Assembly: GCA_002345425.1 (NCBI GenBank)
Contig: DDWA01000046.1
Location: 1 to 40,335 of the forward strand
DNA length: 40,335 bases
From: Caryophanales bacterium UBA2298
GTDB taxonomy: Bacteria; Bacillota_I; Bacilli_A; Izemoplasmatales; Hujiaoplasmataceae
Direction of reading: 5' to 3'
Shown: one piece after another, positions 25,294 to 34,649 of the stretch
Layout: each line of letters starts with the position of its first letter
Position numbering within the stretch: position 1 is the first letter of the stretch
Translations under genes and position numbers: made by a program
The notes under the pieces: generated by a model
Databases searched by the model: none
What the model saw: the letters and a program-made list of their open reading frames with translations, nothing else
What the model was told of the DNA's origin: nothing

Positions 25294-26165
25294 TGGACGG
25301 CGTTTTGGTTATTGATAAGCCAAAAGATATGACGTCACACGATGTTGTGGATATAGCTAGAAAAGCTTTATCAACAAAAAGAATTGGGCATACAGGCACT
25401 TTGGATCCTAATGCTACTGGTGTGCTTGTTTTAGCAATCGGAAAAGCAACTAAATTAGTGAAATATTTCACTAATGATTCCAAAACCTATGTATGCAAGT
25501 TTATTATTGGTCAAGCGTATGACAGCGATGATATAACAGGAAAATTAACTGATGAATTAGACGCTAGTCACCTAAAACCTGAAGAAATAAAAAAAGAGTT
25601 GATGTCTTTTTTGGGTAAACAAACACAACTACCTCCGGATTATTCTGCCGTTAAATTTCAAGGTAAAAAACTTTATGAATTAGCAAGAAGAGACATTAAA
25701 GTAACTTCTATAGAACCTAGAGAAGTTGAAATTATAGATATGAATGACCCTGAAATTGTTTATCACGAAAAAACTGTTGAAATCAATGTAACCATGAAAG
25801 TCTCTAAAGGAACATATATAAGAGCTATTGCTAGAGATTTAGGTAAACAACTCAATAACTTTGGTTGTCTTGCTGAATTAAGACGAACTCAAGTCAACCA
25901 ATTCAGTATCGAAGATAGTTTTACAATCGAACAACTACAGAAATCTGAAGTTGAAATCAAAGAGCCATTTGCTTATTTAGATTTACCAAAAATATACGTA
26001 GACAAAGATGTAAAAGATTATATCGAACATGGTAGATTTTTAGATTTAGAGTTATTTCCTGAAAAAACAGATACAATTATTTTTTCCAAAGAAAAAGAAC
26101 CTTTAGCTATCTATTATTATGATGAAGTTAAAAATTTGATGAGAATGTCGGTGAAATGGTGTTGA
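25293..26165 (+). CDS. truB: tRNA pseudouridine(55) synthase
   Basis: Makes pseudouridine 55 in the T-loop of tRNAs. The 290-aa protein has MDGVLVIDKPKDMTSHDVV, the catalytic RIGHTGTLDPNATGVL (Asp39), TKTYV-like SKTYVCKF, QLPPDYSAVKFQGKKLYELAR, and GTYIRAIARDLG. All are standard for TruB, and the length is normal. The start overlaps the preceding stop (TAATG) behind GAGGAG. The stop lies within the first codons of ribF (overlap of about 10 bp), the conserved truB-ribF pairing. Confidence 0.96.
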   Translation: MDGVLVIDKPKDMTSHDVVDIARKALSTKRIGHTGTLDPNATGVLVLAIGKATKLVKYFTNDSKTYVCKFIIGQAYDSDDITGKLTDELDASHLKPEEIKKELMSFLGKQTQLPPDYSAVKFQGKKLYELARRDIKVTSIEPREVEIIDMNDPEIVYHEKTVEINVTMKVSKGTYIRAIARDLGKQLNNFGCLAELRRTQVNQFSIEDSFTIEQLQKSEVEIKEPFAYLDLPKIYVDKDVKDYIEHGRFLDLELFPEKTDTIIFSKEKEPLAIYYYDEVKNLMRMSVKWC

Positions 26166-27088
26166 AGATTCAATATTTAGATTACGACGATACGATTAAT
26201 GAAGATAATTTAATACTATGTTTAGGCTTTTTTGACGGATTACATAAAGCCCATCAAGCTTTGATAAAAAAAGGCCAAATTATTAAACAAGAGCGCAACT
26301 TAAAACTTGCAGTTTTGACCTTTGATCAAAGCATTAAACTATTTATGCAAAAAAAACCATTTTATTTTTTAACATCAATTGCCGATAAAGCTGAGATTTT
26401 AAAAAAGTTTGACATTGATATACTTTATGTTATGAAAGTTTCCTTTAATTTAATTAGTCAAAGTCCTCAAAGCTTTATCGATCAGTTTTTAAAAAATATT
26501 AAAGTCTGTATCGCAGGAGAAGATTTTTCTTTTGGATATTTAAGCAAAGGACACGTTGATACACTACAAGCTTGTCCATATTTTGAAACAGTAGTTATAA
26601 AGGAAATTACCTATCATGGCGTCAAAGTGGGTTCGACAAGAATTAGAGAGGATTTAGACAAAGGTGATTTGAAAGAAGCCAACTTTCTATTAGGAAGAGA
26701 TTATATAATAACAGGAAAAGTTATTAGAGGTCATGGTATCGGTAAAAAATTAGGATTTCCAACTGCCAACATTGATTTTACTCAATATCTTTTACCTAAA
26801 CTTGGCGTTTATTTCACTAAAGTAATAATCAAAGATAAAGAATATTACGGGATGACTAATGTAGGTAAAAGACCGACATTTTCTGATACTAAAATTACCT
26901 TAGAAACCTATATTTTTGATTTTGACGAAGATCTTTATGGAGAGACAATAGGAATAAAATTTATTGAATTCTTAAGAGATGAATATTATTTTTCTAATAA
27001 AGACGACCTGATTGAACAAATTAAACAAGATCGTATTCAAGTTTTACAAATTATCGAAAAGAGGATGCAAACTTATGAAAAAGATTAG
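26156..27088 (+). CDS. ribF: Bifunctional riboflavin kinase/FAD synthetase
   Basis: Converts riboflavin to FMN and FMN to FAD. The 310-aa protein has the N-terminal nucleotidyltransferase domain with LGFFDGLHKAHQALI (HxxH-like site), AVLTFD and EDFSFGYLSKG, then STRIREDLDKGDLKEAN. The C-terminal kinase domain has GRDYIITGKVIRGHGIGKKLGFPTANI and TNVGKRPTF. The start is slightly uncertain: ATG 26156 gives an overlap with truB, and a GTG or TTG within the next two codons would also work. No FMN riboswitch is visible upstream. Unlike in Bacillus, rpsO-pnp does not follow directly. Confidence 0.94.
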   Translation: MVLKIQYLDYDDTINEDNLILCLGFFDGLHKAHQALIKKGQIIKQERNLKLAVLTFDQSIKLFMQKKPFYFLTSIADKAEILKKFDIDILYVMKVSFNLISQSPQSFIDQFLKNIKVCIAGEDFSFGYLSKGHVDTLQACPYFETVVIKEITYHGVKVGSTRIREDLDKGDLKEANFLLGRDYIITGKVIRGHGIGKKLGFPTANIDFTQYLLPKLGVYFTKVIIKDKEYYGMTNVGKRPTFSDTKITLETYIFDFDEDLYGETIGIKFIEFLRDEYYFSNKDDLIEQIKQDRIQVLQIIEKRMQTYEKD

Positions 27089-27989
27089 TAAAGGATTTTG
27101 GATTGCTCTTGGGATTGCTGCTGTATTTTTTATGATATTAATCATTGTCAGTTCAGTGCTTGAATTAGGAGAAAGATTAAATCGCATCAACAAGTATCTT
27201 GAATATGCTTTTTATGGTGTCTCCGCCATATTATTCTCCATATTATTTTTAAGACCTTTAGCATTAATTATTTTTTCACCTAGTTTTTCTTTGGATGAAT
27301 TATTTTCGGAAGAGGAAAACGCTAAGAAGAATTATTCAATGTATAAAAAAGTCGGTAGAAACTTGCTTGATGAAAATTATATTTCTGACGAGGATAAAAC
27401 GGCAATTAATGAAGCGATGTCTGATGTAATGCAATTGAAATTGACTTTAGCCAGAATATTCGACGAAACTATCAAAAAAGAGCTTAATAAAATGATTATC
27501 ACTCATGCAGAAACTGTCTTTTTATCAACGGCAATTTCTCAGAATGGTAAACTTGATGCTATCGCTGTAATTTCAATCAACTTAAAACTTATTAAGAATT
27601 TAGTTCTAAAGTGTGGATTCAGACCTAGTTACTATTCATTAGGTAAACTTTCTGTTAACGTCTTATCGACTGCGATTATCGCAGAGTCTTTAGAAGATAT
27701 GAACTTTTCAGAGCTGTTTCCTTCAACTGGGGTAAATACTTTGTCTGAAATTCCAATTCTAAAAACCGTAACTGGATCTTTTGCACAAGGCGTAGGTAAT
27801 GCCTTACTATCTTTAAGAGTTGGTATCATCACAAGAAATTACCTTTTTATGAATATTAAAGGTCTTAAGAAAAGCGAAATTCGTAAGCTTGCTTTTGGTG
27901 AAGCAGTGATTCTTTTACCAAGAGTTTTAATGGAATCAATGAAGAAATTACCATCTAGATTTAAAGGTTTATTTGGCAAGATTTTTTAA
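27075..27989 (+). CDS. DUF697/YcjF-like membrane protein
   Basis: A 304-aa membrane protein. Two helices lie near the N-terminus (about 9-28, WIALGIAAVFFMILIIVSSV; and 45-70, AFYGVSAILFSILFLRPLALIIF). A cytoplasmic region follows, and then the C-terminal part resembles DUF697: VFLSTAISQNGKLDAIAVISINLKLIKNLVLKCG, RPSYYSLGKL, and a late glycine-rich segment GSFAQGVGNALLSLRVGIITR. DUF697 proteins are often tied to GTPases or stress membranes; no GTPase is adjacent here. Function unknown. ATG 27075 has GAGGAT 8 bp upstream and overlaps the ribF end by 14 bp. Confidence 0.7.
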   Translation: MKKISKGFWIALGIAAVFFMILIIVSSVLELGERLNRINKYLEYAFYGVSAILFSILFLRPLALIIFSPSFSLDELFSEEENAKKNYSMYKKVGRNLLDENYISDEDKTAINEAMSDVMQLKLTLARIFDETIKKELNKMIITHAETVFLSTAISQNGKLDAIAVISINLKLIKNLVLKCGFRPSYYSLGKLSVNVLSTAIIAESLEDMNFSELFPSTGVNTLSEIPILKTVTGSFAQGVGNALLSLRVGIITRNYLFMNIKGLKKSEIRKLAFGEAVILLPRVLMESMKKLPSRFKGLFGKIF

Positions 27990-28001
27990 AAAGTAAAAAG
28001 A

Positions 28002-28030
28002 TTGATTTATTAATGCTTATTTGTTATAAT
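28002..28030 (+). promoter_or_regulatory. Promoter for tig
   Basis: TTGATT at 28002-28007, 17-bp spacer, TATAAT at 28025-28030 preceded by TGT (extended -10). It lies 31 bp before the tig ATG. Confidence 0.85.
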
Positions 28031-28061
28031 TGTAAAAGCGAAAAGATTTGGAGGAATTTAT

Positions 28062-29357
28062 ATGATAATTGATAAATTAAGCGGTTCTCGTGTTCATTTC
28101 GAAGTAAATGTAACTAAAGAACAATTCGAACATGGATTAGACCATGCTTTCGAAGTAGAAAATGAAAAAGTAACGATTAAGGGGTTTAGAAAAGGTAAAG
28201 CTCCTAGAAATGTTTACGAATCTAAATATGGTGTTGAATCTTTATACGAAGAAGCAATTCAACATGTATTACAAGAAACATATTACAATACAGTAATGGA
28301 AAACGAAATTGATGTCGTTGCTCAACCAAAAATTGATCTAGATATAACTAAGATTAAAAGAGGCGAAGATTTTTCTTATAAGGTTACAGTAGCTGTAAAA
28401 CCAGAAATTAAATTAGGTGAATACAAAAACCTAAAAGTTGAACTGTTACCTGTTGAACCTAGCGATGTTGAAGTTGAAGCTGAAATTGGCAGAAAACTAG
28501 AACAAAATGCAGAAATGGTTGTTAAAGAAACTGGTGTTATTGAAAATGGTGACACTGCTGTTTTTGATTTTTCTGGTTCAGTAGATGGTGAAAAATTTGA
28601 AGGTGGCACAGCCGAAAACTATGAACTAGTCATTGGTTCTGGCAGTTTTATTCCTGGATTTGAAGAACAAATGTTAGGAATGGCTTCTGAAGAAGAAAAA
28701 GATGTAGTTGTGACTTTCCCTGAGGATTACCAAGAAAAATCATTAGCTGGAAAAGAAGCAGTGTTTGCAGTTAAAGTTCATGAGATTAAACAAAGAATAG
28801 TTCCTAGTTTAAATGAAGAATTTGTTAAAGAATTAAATCTTGACGGCGTTGAAACTGTTGAAGATTATAAAACACACATTCATGAAGAATTAAAAAACGG
28901 TAAAAAAAGTCAAAATGAACAACATTTGCGCCAAACAGTTGTTACTAAAGCAACTAAAAATGCCGAATTTGAACTTCCAGAAGAAATGATTAAAGATGAA
29001 GTTCAAAGAATGAATGAAAATACAAAAAATCAGATCAAACAATATGGTTTAGATTTTGCAATGTATCTTCAATATATGGGAAAAACCGAAGAGCAATATC
29101 AAGAAGAACTTGAAGAACAAGCTAAAAAAACACTTTCTGAACAATTCGTTATCAACGAAATTGCTAAACAAGAAGAGTTATCAGCTACTAAAGAAGAAAT
29201 AGATGCAAAATATGATGAAATTGTTGAACAGTACAAATCGCAAAACGTAAATTTAGAACAAGTTAAACAAGCTATTCCTGAATCAGCAATCATATCTGAA
29301 ATTGCTTATGCAAAAGCACTTGATTTAATTGTTGAATCAGCTAAGAAAGAAAAATAA
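28062..29357 (+). CDS. tig: Trigger factor (ribosome-associated chaperone)
   Basis: Chaperone that binds the ribosome exit tunnel and protects nascent chains. It also has peptidyl-prolyl isomerase activity. The 431-aa protein has the ribosome-binding domain with the signature GFRKGKAPRNVYE, an FKBP-type PPIase domain at about 160-240 (DTAVFDFSGSVDGEKFEGGTAENYELVIGSGSFIPGFEEQMLGM), and the long helical C-terminal chaperone arms. GGAGG precedes the ATG. It has its own promoter and terminator. lon follows, as in the tig...lon region of Bacillus, although clpX is absent between them. Confidence 0.97.
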   Translation: MIIDKLSGSRVHFEVNVTKEQFEHGLDHAFEVENEKVTIKGFRKGKAPRNVYESKYGVESLYEEAIQHVLQETYYNTVMENEIDVVAQPKIDLDITKIKRGEDFSYKVTVAVKPEIKLGEYKNLKVELLPVEPSDVEVEAEIGRKLEQNAEMVVKETGVIENGDTAVFDFSGSVDGEKFEGGTAENYELVIGSGSFIPGFEEQMLGMASEEEKDVVVTFPEDYQEKSLAGKEAVFAVKVHEIKQRIVPSLNEEFVKELNLDGVETVEDYKTHIHEELKNGKKSQNEQHLRQTVVTKATKNAEFELPEEMIKDEVQRMNENTKNQIKQYGLDFAMYLQYMGKTEEQYQEELEEQAKKTLSEQFVINEIAKQEELSATKEEIDAKYDEIVEQYKSQNVNLEQVKQAIPESAIISEIAYAKALDLIVESAKKEK

Positions 29358-29377
29358 AACATAATTTAATAATAATA

Positions 29378-29430
29378 AAAACTCCTAAGATTTTATCAAA
29401 AAAAGCATAGTAAAATATTAGGTGTTTTTT
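29378..29430 (+). terminator. Terminator after tig
   Basis: An imperfect 18-bp stem, AAAACTCCTAAGATTTTA (29378-29395) with TAAAATATTAGGTGTTTT (from 29411). Two internal mismatches and a 15-nt loop are present, ending in a run of T. Confidence 0.72.
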
Positions 29431-29438
29431 ATTATCTA

Positions 29439-29447
29439 TGGTAAAAT
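29439..29447 (+). promoter_or_regulatory. Possible extended -10 for lon
   Basis: TGG followed by TAAAAT at 29442-29447, about 33 bp before the lon start, just after the tig terminator. No clear -35 is seen, and no CIRCE or CtsR-type heat-shock operator was found here. Confidence 0.4.
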
Positions 29448-29480
29448 AAAAGTGTTAAATAAATAACGAGAGGTGAGCGT

Positions 29481-31802
29481 ATGTATAATCCAAAAAAAAT
29501 ATTTTCCGATCATTTGCCGATAATCGCTGTAAGAGGAATTGTCTTTCTGCCAGCTTCGGACATAAGAGTGGAAATTGGTCGTGATTTCTCAAAAAATGCA
29601 ATTGTCGAAGCCGAAAGTAATCGTGATGGTCACGTTCTTTTAGTATTCCAAGAAAATCCAACCATTGAAGACCCTGAATTCTCTGATTTTATCGACATCG
29701 GTATCCTTGCAAGGATTAGCGTTAAAATTAAATTACCAAACGGTAATTATAAAATAAAGTTTGAACCTATTACGAGAGTTAAACTAAATGATTTGGTGGC
29801 TAAAGAACCATATTATTTGGTTGATTTTACTTCTGTTCTTCTAGTTCAAGATGACCTTAATGAAGAACAAGTTCTCTTAAAGATGTTGACAAAAGAAGTC
29901 GTTGAAAATGCTAAGTTCCTTTTAAGAGATTCAAAAAAAGTTCTTGATACTCTAAATAAGGGTATTACATCAGAACAACTTAGTGACCTAATAGCATCAG
30001 AATTAAGAATTCCTGAAAATGAAAGAATTAAATACTTACGAGAAATGTCAATCAATAAACGTCTTAAATATTTATTGGAAGACATTGAAAAAGAAAAAAC
30101 TTTGCAATCAATCGAAAATAAAATTAATGAAAGTGTCAGAAAATCAACTGACCAAAATCAACGAGAATATTATTTGCGTGAGAAAATGCGAGCTATTCAA
30201 GAAGAATTAGGTGACTCGAAACAAAGCGACACCCAAAAATTCTTGGAACAGATTGAAGAATCTGATATGCCGCCAAAGGTCAAAGATAAAGCTTTAAAAG
30301 AACTTAAACGTTATGAATATCTTTCACCAAATTCCAGCGAATCTAATGTAGTAAGAACCTATCTTGAAACCTTGATTTCAATTCCTTGGTCAAAAACAAC
30401 CAAAGATGAAGAAGACATAAATGTAGCAATCCAGAAACTTGAGGATTCTCATTTTGGCCTTGAAAAAGTTAAAGAAAGAATTATTGAGTATCTATCAGTT
30501 AAAATGTTAACCGGTAAAAATCCACAGACAATCCTTTGCCTTTCTGGACCTCCAGGAGTTGGTAAAACTTCTTTAGCAAAATCAATAGCTAATGCCCTAA
30601 ACCGTGAGTTTGTTAAAACCAGTTTAGGTGGTGTTCATGATGAAGCTGAAATTAGAGGCCATAGAAGAACTTATGTTGGCGCCTTACCAGGCAGAATAAT
30701 CAATGGAATGATAAAAGCTAAGGTAGTAAATCCAGTCTTCTTAATCGATGAAATTGATAAGTTAGTAATGAATGATCGCAATGATCCTTCATCTGCTTTA
30801 CTTGAAGTTTTAGATCCTGAACAAAATCAATTCTTCAGTGATCACTATGTTGAAGAAGATTATGACTTATCACAAGTGATTTTCATTACAACTGCCAATT
30901 ACTTGCAAAATATTCCTGCACCGCTAAGGGATAGAATGGAAGTAATTGAGTTAAGTTCTTATACAGAAATTGAAAAGTTCTATATTGCTAAACAATTCTT
31001 AATTAACAAACAAATAGAAAACCATGGGCTAGACTTAAAAAGATTAAATATTACCGATGCGGCCATCAAAATAATCATCCGTGATTACACCAGAGAAGCC
31101 GGAGTTAGACAATTAGAACGTTTAATCGGTTCAATCGTCAGAAAAGCTATCAAACAAATTCTGACTAAAAATCTCGATTCAATCACAATAAAGCAGGATA
31201 ATTTAAGCAAATATTTAGGTAAACCACTATTTAAAAATAATCAAATATCAAAAACTGATATGGTTGGTATCGTAACTGGTTTAGCATATACAATGGCTGG
31301 TGGCGACACTTTAGAAGTGGAAGCTACATATTATGAAGGCAAGAACAATCTTGTCCTTACCGGTAATCTTGGAGATGTCATGAAAGAATCTGCTATGGCA
31401 GCTCTTTCTTATGTCAAGAGCAATTCTGAAAAATTAGGAATCAAATCTGAGTTGTTAGAAAAAAATGACTTCCACATTCATGTTCCTGAAGGTGCAATCC
31501 CTAAAGACGGACCTTCAGCTGGTGTGACGATAGCTACAGCCCTGATTTCAGTTCTAACCAACCGTAAAGTTAACCGCTTTGTAGGAATGACTGGAGAAAT
31601 AACACTTAATGGTCGAGTTTTACCAATAGGCGGATTGAAAGAAAAAGCTATTGCTGCTTCAAGAACAGGCTTAAAAGAAATTGTTATTCCTGAAGGCAAT
31701 GAGAAAGATGTTGAAGATATCCCTAAGGAAGTTCAAGATGTCTTGAAAATTCATTTTGCTAAAAAGATTGATGATGTTATAAAAATTGCGTTGCTTGATT
31801 AA
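29481..31802 (+). CDS. lon: ATP-dependent protease Lon
   Basis: Homo-oligomeric AAA+ protease degrading damaged and regulatory proteins. The 773-aa protein has an N-terminal substrate-binding LON domain (about 8-200), a coiled-coil region, the ATPase with CLSGPPGVGKTSLAKS (Walker A near 356) and VFLIDEIDKL (Walker B), and a C-terminal S16 protease with KDGPSAGVTIATA (Ser679) and PIGGLKEKAIAA (Lys722). These positions coincide with the catalytic residues of E. coli Lon. GAGAGGTGAG precedes the ATG. A compact terminator begins within its stop codon. Confidence 0.97.
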   Translation: MYNPKKIFSDHLPIIAVRGIVFLPASDIRVEIGRDFSKNAIVEAESNRDGHVLLVFQENPTIEDPEFSDFIDIGILARISVKIKLPNGNYKIKFEPITRVKLNDLVAKEPYYLVDFTSVLLVQDDLNEEQVLLKMLTKEVVENAKFLLRDSKKVLDTLNKGITSEQLSDLIASELRIPENERIKYLREMSINKRLKYLLEDIEKEKTLQSIENKINESVRKSTDQNQREYYLREKMRAIQEELGDSKQSDTQKFLEQIEESDMPPKVKDKALKELKRYEYLSPNSSESNVVRTYLETLISIPWSKTTKDEEDINVAIQKLEDSHFGLEKVKERIIEYLSVKMLTGKNPQTILCLSGPPGVGKTSLAKSIANALNREFVKTSLGGVHDEAEIRGHRRTYVGALPGRIINGMIKAKVVNPVFLIDEIDKLVMNDRNDPSSALLEVLDPEQNQFFSDHYVEEDYDLSQVIFITTANYLQNIPAPLRDRMEVIELSSYTEIEKFYIAKQFLINKQIENHGLDLKRLNITDAAIKIIIRDYTREAGVRQLERLIGSIVRKAIKQILTKNLDSITIKQDNLSKYLGKPLFKNNQISKTDMVGIVTGLAYTMAGGDTLEVEATYYEGKNNLVLTGNLGDVMKESAMAALSYVKSNSEKLGIKSELLEKNDFHIHVPEGAIPKDGPSAGVTIATALISVLTNRKVNRFVGMTGEITLNGRVLPIGGLKEKAIAASRTGLKEIVIPEGNEKDVEDIPKEVQDVLKIHFAKKIDDVIKIALLD

Positions 31803-31825
31803 AGCTATCATTTGATAGCTTTTTA
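31801..31825 (+). terminator. Terminator after lon
   Basis: Stem AAAGCTATC (31801-31809) and GATAGCTTT (31814-31822) with a 4-nt loop, continuing into a T-run. It overlaps the lon stop codon. Confidence 0.82.
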
Positions 31826-31852
31826 GGCGTTGACTTAAAACAGAGAGGATAT

Positions 31853-32509
31853 ATGAAAAAAATTAAAAAACCACTTGTATATATACTAGGCTTATCTGTT
31901 TTAGGATTAAGCGTTTCATTATTTCAAAATACTAATTTAGGAATGGGTTCATGGGACGCTTTGAACCGGAATTTTTATGAAGGAATACCGCTAGATTACA
32001 GATATTTAACGCCAATTATGGCAATGATTTTAATTAGTTTAGCTTATTTAATAGAAAAGAAAAAACCGAATCTTATGATGTTTTTTCCTTTAGTCATTAG
32101 TTTCTATATTGGCTTGGTGATAGATTTATTGCTTTTAGTAGTACCTAACGTCAGTGAATTAGGACTACTTTACAATTTTCTCTATGTATTTTTAGCTTTA
32201 GTTTTTGTTGCAATCGGACTTAATATGATTGTTCTTTGCAATTATCCATTACCCGCACTTGATCAATTTTGCTTAGCAATTGCTAACAGATTTCACTTAA
32301 GTTTCGGCAAGGGTAAACTAATCGGAGAAGCCATAGCTTTAGTAGGGACTGTTATCGCAGGTTTAGCTTTTTCTCATGAAGAGCATTACTTCTATATCGG
32401 TGTCACTACTTTCATCGCTTTAGCATTTATCGGCGTGTTTGTTGATATTTTTGCTAAACCAGTAAAAAGAATTGTAGGAGAAATTGATGTTAATCGAAAT
32501 ATACTCTGA
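31853..32509 (+). CDS. YczE/YyaS/YitT-family membrane protein
   Basis: A 218-aa polytopic membrane protein. The first helix is followed by NTNLGMGSWDALNRNF (about 27-42), the hallmark of the YczE/YyaS family. There are about five membrane segments and a second family motif, CNYPLPALDQFCLAIANRF, in the middle. Members have unknown transport or regulatory roles. GAGAGGA precedes the ATG. The end overlaps the Nudix gene by 23 bp, so these genes and the DUF2779 gene may form one transcript. A TTGACT lies at about 31830 but lacks a matching -10. Confidence 0.82.
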   Translation: MKKIKKPLVYILGLSVLGLSVSLFQNTNLGMGSWDALNRNFYEGIPLDYRYLTPIMAMILISLAYLIEKKKPNLMMFFPLVISFYIGLVIDLLLLVVPNVSELGLLYNFLYVFLALVFVAIGLNMIVLCNYPLPALDQFCLAIANRFHLSFGKGKLIGEAIALVGTVIAGLAFSHEEHYFYIGVTTFIALAFIGVFVDIFAKPVKRIVGEIDVNRNIL

Positions 32510-32963
32510 CAATTTAAATAAAAAAGATATTAGTTCTAACCTTCATCGCTCAGCACGAGCGATTATTGTTGTTGATAATCAAGTTTTACTACTCCACACT
32601 AAAACACTTGATTTTTATATGTTACCTGGTGGTGGAATAGAAGGTAATGAAACTCCAGAATTATGTGTTATTCGAGAAGTTAAGGAAGAAACTGGCTATA
32701 TTGGTCAAATTATCAAAAAGACAGTTGTAATTAAAGAGTTTTTTCCAGAAGCAACTTGGGAAACTCATTATTTTCTAGTAAAAATTGATGAAAATAATTC
32801 CACAAGCGTTAGTTTTACTGAAGAAGAAAAAATGCAAGATTTACATCAAAAATGGTTTAAAGTTGATGACGCATTAATTCTTTTGGATAATCATGAATCT
32901 AATTACAAAAATGCCTACAATATCATGCAAAGAGAGTTTATCGCCCTTATCAATTCGCTTTAA
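32487..32963 (+). CDS. Nudix hydrolase
   Basis: A 158-aa Nudix-fold protein, probably a nucleoside-diphosphate-X or nucleotide pyrophosphohydrolase. The Nudix box is complete at about 49-71: GGIEGNETPELCVIREVKEETGY fits Gx5Ex7REUxEExGU with the metal-binding glutamates in place. ARAIIVVDNQVLLLHT is the preceding beta-strand. The substrate cannot be told from sequence. ATG 32487 is preferred over TTG 32484 because AGGAG (32475-32479) gives 7-bp spacing. It overlaps the preceding membrane-protein gene and is followed 12 bp later by the DUF2779 gene. Confidence 0.9.
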   Translation: MLIEIYSDNLNKKDISSNLHRSARAIIVVDNQVLLLHTKTLDFYMLPGGGIEGNETPELCVIREVKEETGYIGQIIKKTVVIKEFFPEATWETHYFLVKIDENNSTSVSFTEEEKMQDLHQKWFKVDDALILLDNHESNYKNAYNIMQREFIALINSL

Positions 32964-32975
32964 TAAGGAGATTTT

Positions 32976-34649
32976 ATGCTAGTTAATACCAGCGCAGTAT
33001 TAAATTATAACCGCTGTCGTCGTTTTGCGGCGCTAAACGACCCTTATACAGCTTTATATCTAAATGGTGATTTTTCTGAAGAAAATTCATTGTTTCGTGA
33101 TATTTTTCTAAGCCACATTTATCATCCGAATTATGATATCAGAAAAAATGTTACATTAACATATGAGTTTGAACATGAAGTTACACTCACAGAAAACTAT
33201 GATTTTATCGTTAATGATCAAAAAATTTATTGCTTATTACCATATACTGCAACTGATTTTCTAAACCTCAAATTTAAAGATGGACAACACAAATATCAAG
33301 TTTTTACCAAGGGATCAGATGGAGTTTATTCAATAAGAACATCAAGTTTAACAAATAAAAACTTTCAAGAAAAAATAGAAAAACTTTATTCTCACTTTGA
33401 ATCTATTGGCCGAGTCGTATTTAGTTATGCTTTAAAAAATTATATTTTAAAGAAAGTTTATCCTCAGAAAAAATATCAATTATATTTTATTATTTTAAAT
33501 TCCGACTATAAATATGATGGTATTTCTTATACTGATAAGCTCTATCACACCTTTGACTTTTCTGGTTTAAAAGATTTAAATGAGTTAGTTGAAATCGCCT
33601 TATTTAGAATGATAAATCACATAGAACTAAACGATTTTACGCCTTGCAAACTCGTAAAAAAGGCATGTGGTAAAGACAAATCAAGCGAATGTAAATTCGT
33701 TAATTTTTGTTATTCTCATTTACCGGAAAACATATCAATTTTAGATTATTTTAATTCTCATTATGGATTTAATGAGATAACCGATGAAGGTACTATTCAT
33801 CACGATGCATATGATTTATTGAACGAAGGCTTTGTCTCGATGCAAGATTTACCGATTTTTTGGTTGAAAGACCAAAATCATTTGATGCAAAGATATTGTG
33901 TGGATAATCAAACAATTTATTTTCACCGCGAAAAACTATCTAGAGGATTATCAACATTGAAGTATCCTTTTTACTATTTAGATTTTGAAGCTTTACCGAT
34001 GCCAATCCCTAAGTTTAAGGGAGAAAGTCCTTATACACAATCAGTATTTCAATATTCAATCCACATTGAAGAGACGGAAAATGATTTAGAATCAATTGAA
34101 AAAAATCATCACAGTTTTATCGCTAATCCCAATAAAGATGACCGGGAAGATTTGCTTAAGAAAATGATTCAAATCTTAAACAGAACCGATTCGTCAATTA
34201 TCGTCTATAACAAGACATTTGAAAAAACAAGATTAGAAGAACTAAAAGAAATTTTCCCGACCTACAAAAAAGATCTTGATAAAATAATCAATCGCCTTTT
34301 TGATTTATTAGATGTGGTAAAAATGAATAAGGGTTTTTATGCCGATTTATGTTTTAAAAGCGAAGATTTGGATTCTTTTAACCTATATCACCCTGACTTA
34401 GGCGGTTCATATTCATTAAAAAAGGTAATAAAAATTTTTAAAAAAGATGCCTATGATGACCTCTTCATTAAAGATGGCATCAAAGCCTTTAAAGCATATC
34501 AGAAAATACCGGATTCAAGTCCGATTGAGGCGGAAAATATCAGAAACAATTTGTTTTTATATTGTCGCCAGGACACTTATTCCATGTATCAAATCATTCA
34601 AGGTTTAAAACATTTAATTGGGCCGGAATTTACGATAAAAAATTCTTGA
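32976..34649 (+). CDS. DUF2779 protein: nuclease-like N-terminus with Cas4-type cysteines, RNase H-fold C-terminus
   Basis: A 557-aa protein matching the DUF2779 architecture. The C-terminal half begins with FYYLDFEALPMPIP (Asp336, Glu338), the first acidic motif of a DnaQ/RNase H-like exonuclease fold. It ends near CRQDTYSMYQIIQGL, consistent with the last acidic motif. The N-terminal half has one Cys early (Cys14, NYNRCRRFA) and a cluster Cys224, Cys231, Cys239 and Cys245. This spacing resembles the 4Fe-4S anchors of Cas4/AddB-like PD-(D/E)XK nucleases. The expected E-x-K active-site strand is not convincing (YDFIVNDQKIYCLLPYTATDF), so that domain may be inactive. No CRISPR locus is present. 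The biological role of the family is unknown. Confidence 0.75.
   Translation: MLVNTSAVLNYNRCRRFAALNDPYTALYLNGDFSEENSLFRDIFLSHIYHPNYDIRKNVTLTYEFEHEVTLTENYDFIVNDQKIYCLLPYTATDFLNLKFKDGQHKYQVFTKGSDGVYSIRTSSLTNKNFQEKIEKLYSHFESIGRVVFSYALKNYILKKVYPQKKYQLYFIILNSDYKYDGISYTDKLYHTFDFSGLKDLNELVEIALFRMINHIELNDFTPCKLVKKACGKDKSSECKFVNFCYSHLPENISILDYFNSHYGFNEITDEGTIHHDAYDLLNEGFVSMQDLPIFWLKDQNHLMQRYCVDNQTIYFHREKLSRGLSTLKYPFYYLDFEALPMPIPKFKGESPYTQSVFQYSIHIEETENDLESIEKNHHSFIANPNKDDREDLLKKMIQILNRTDSSIIVYNKTFEKTRLEELKEIFPTYKKDLDKIINRLFDLLDVVKMNKGFYADLCFKSEDLDSFNLYHPDLGGSYSLKKVIKIFKKDAYDDLFIKDGIKAFKAYQKIPDSSPIEAENIRNNLFLYCRQDTYSMYQIIQGLKHLIGPEFTIKNS

Noticed and set aside
26100..26156. FMN riboswitch controlling ribF
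   Set aside because: ribF overlaps truB and there is no RFN-like conserved sequence or space for one.
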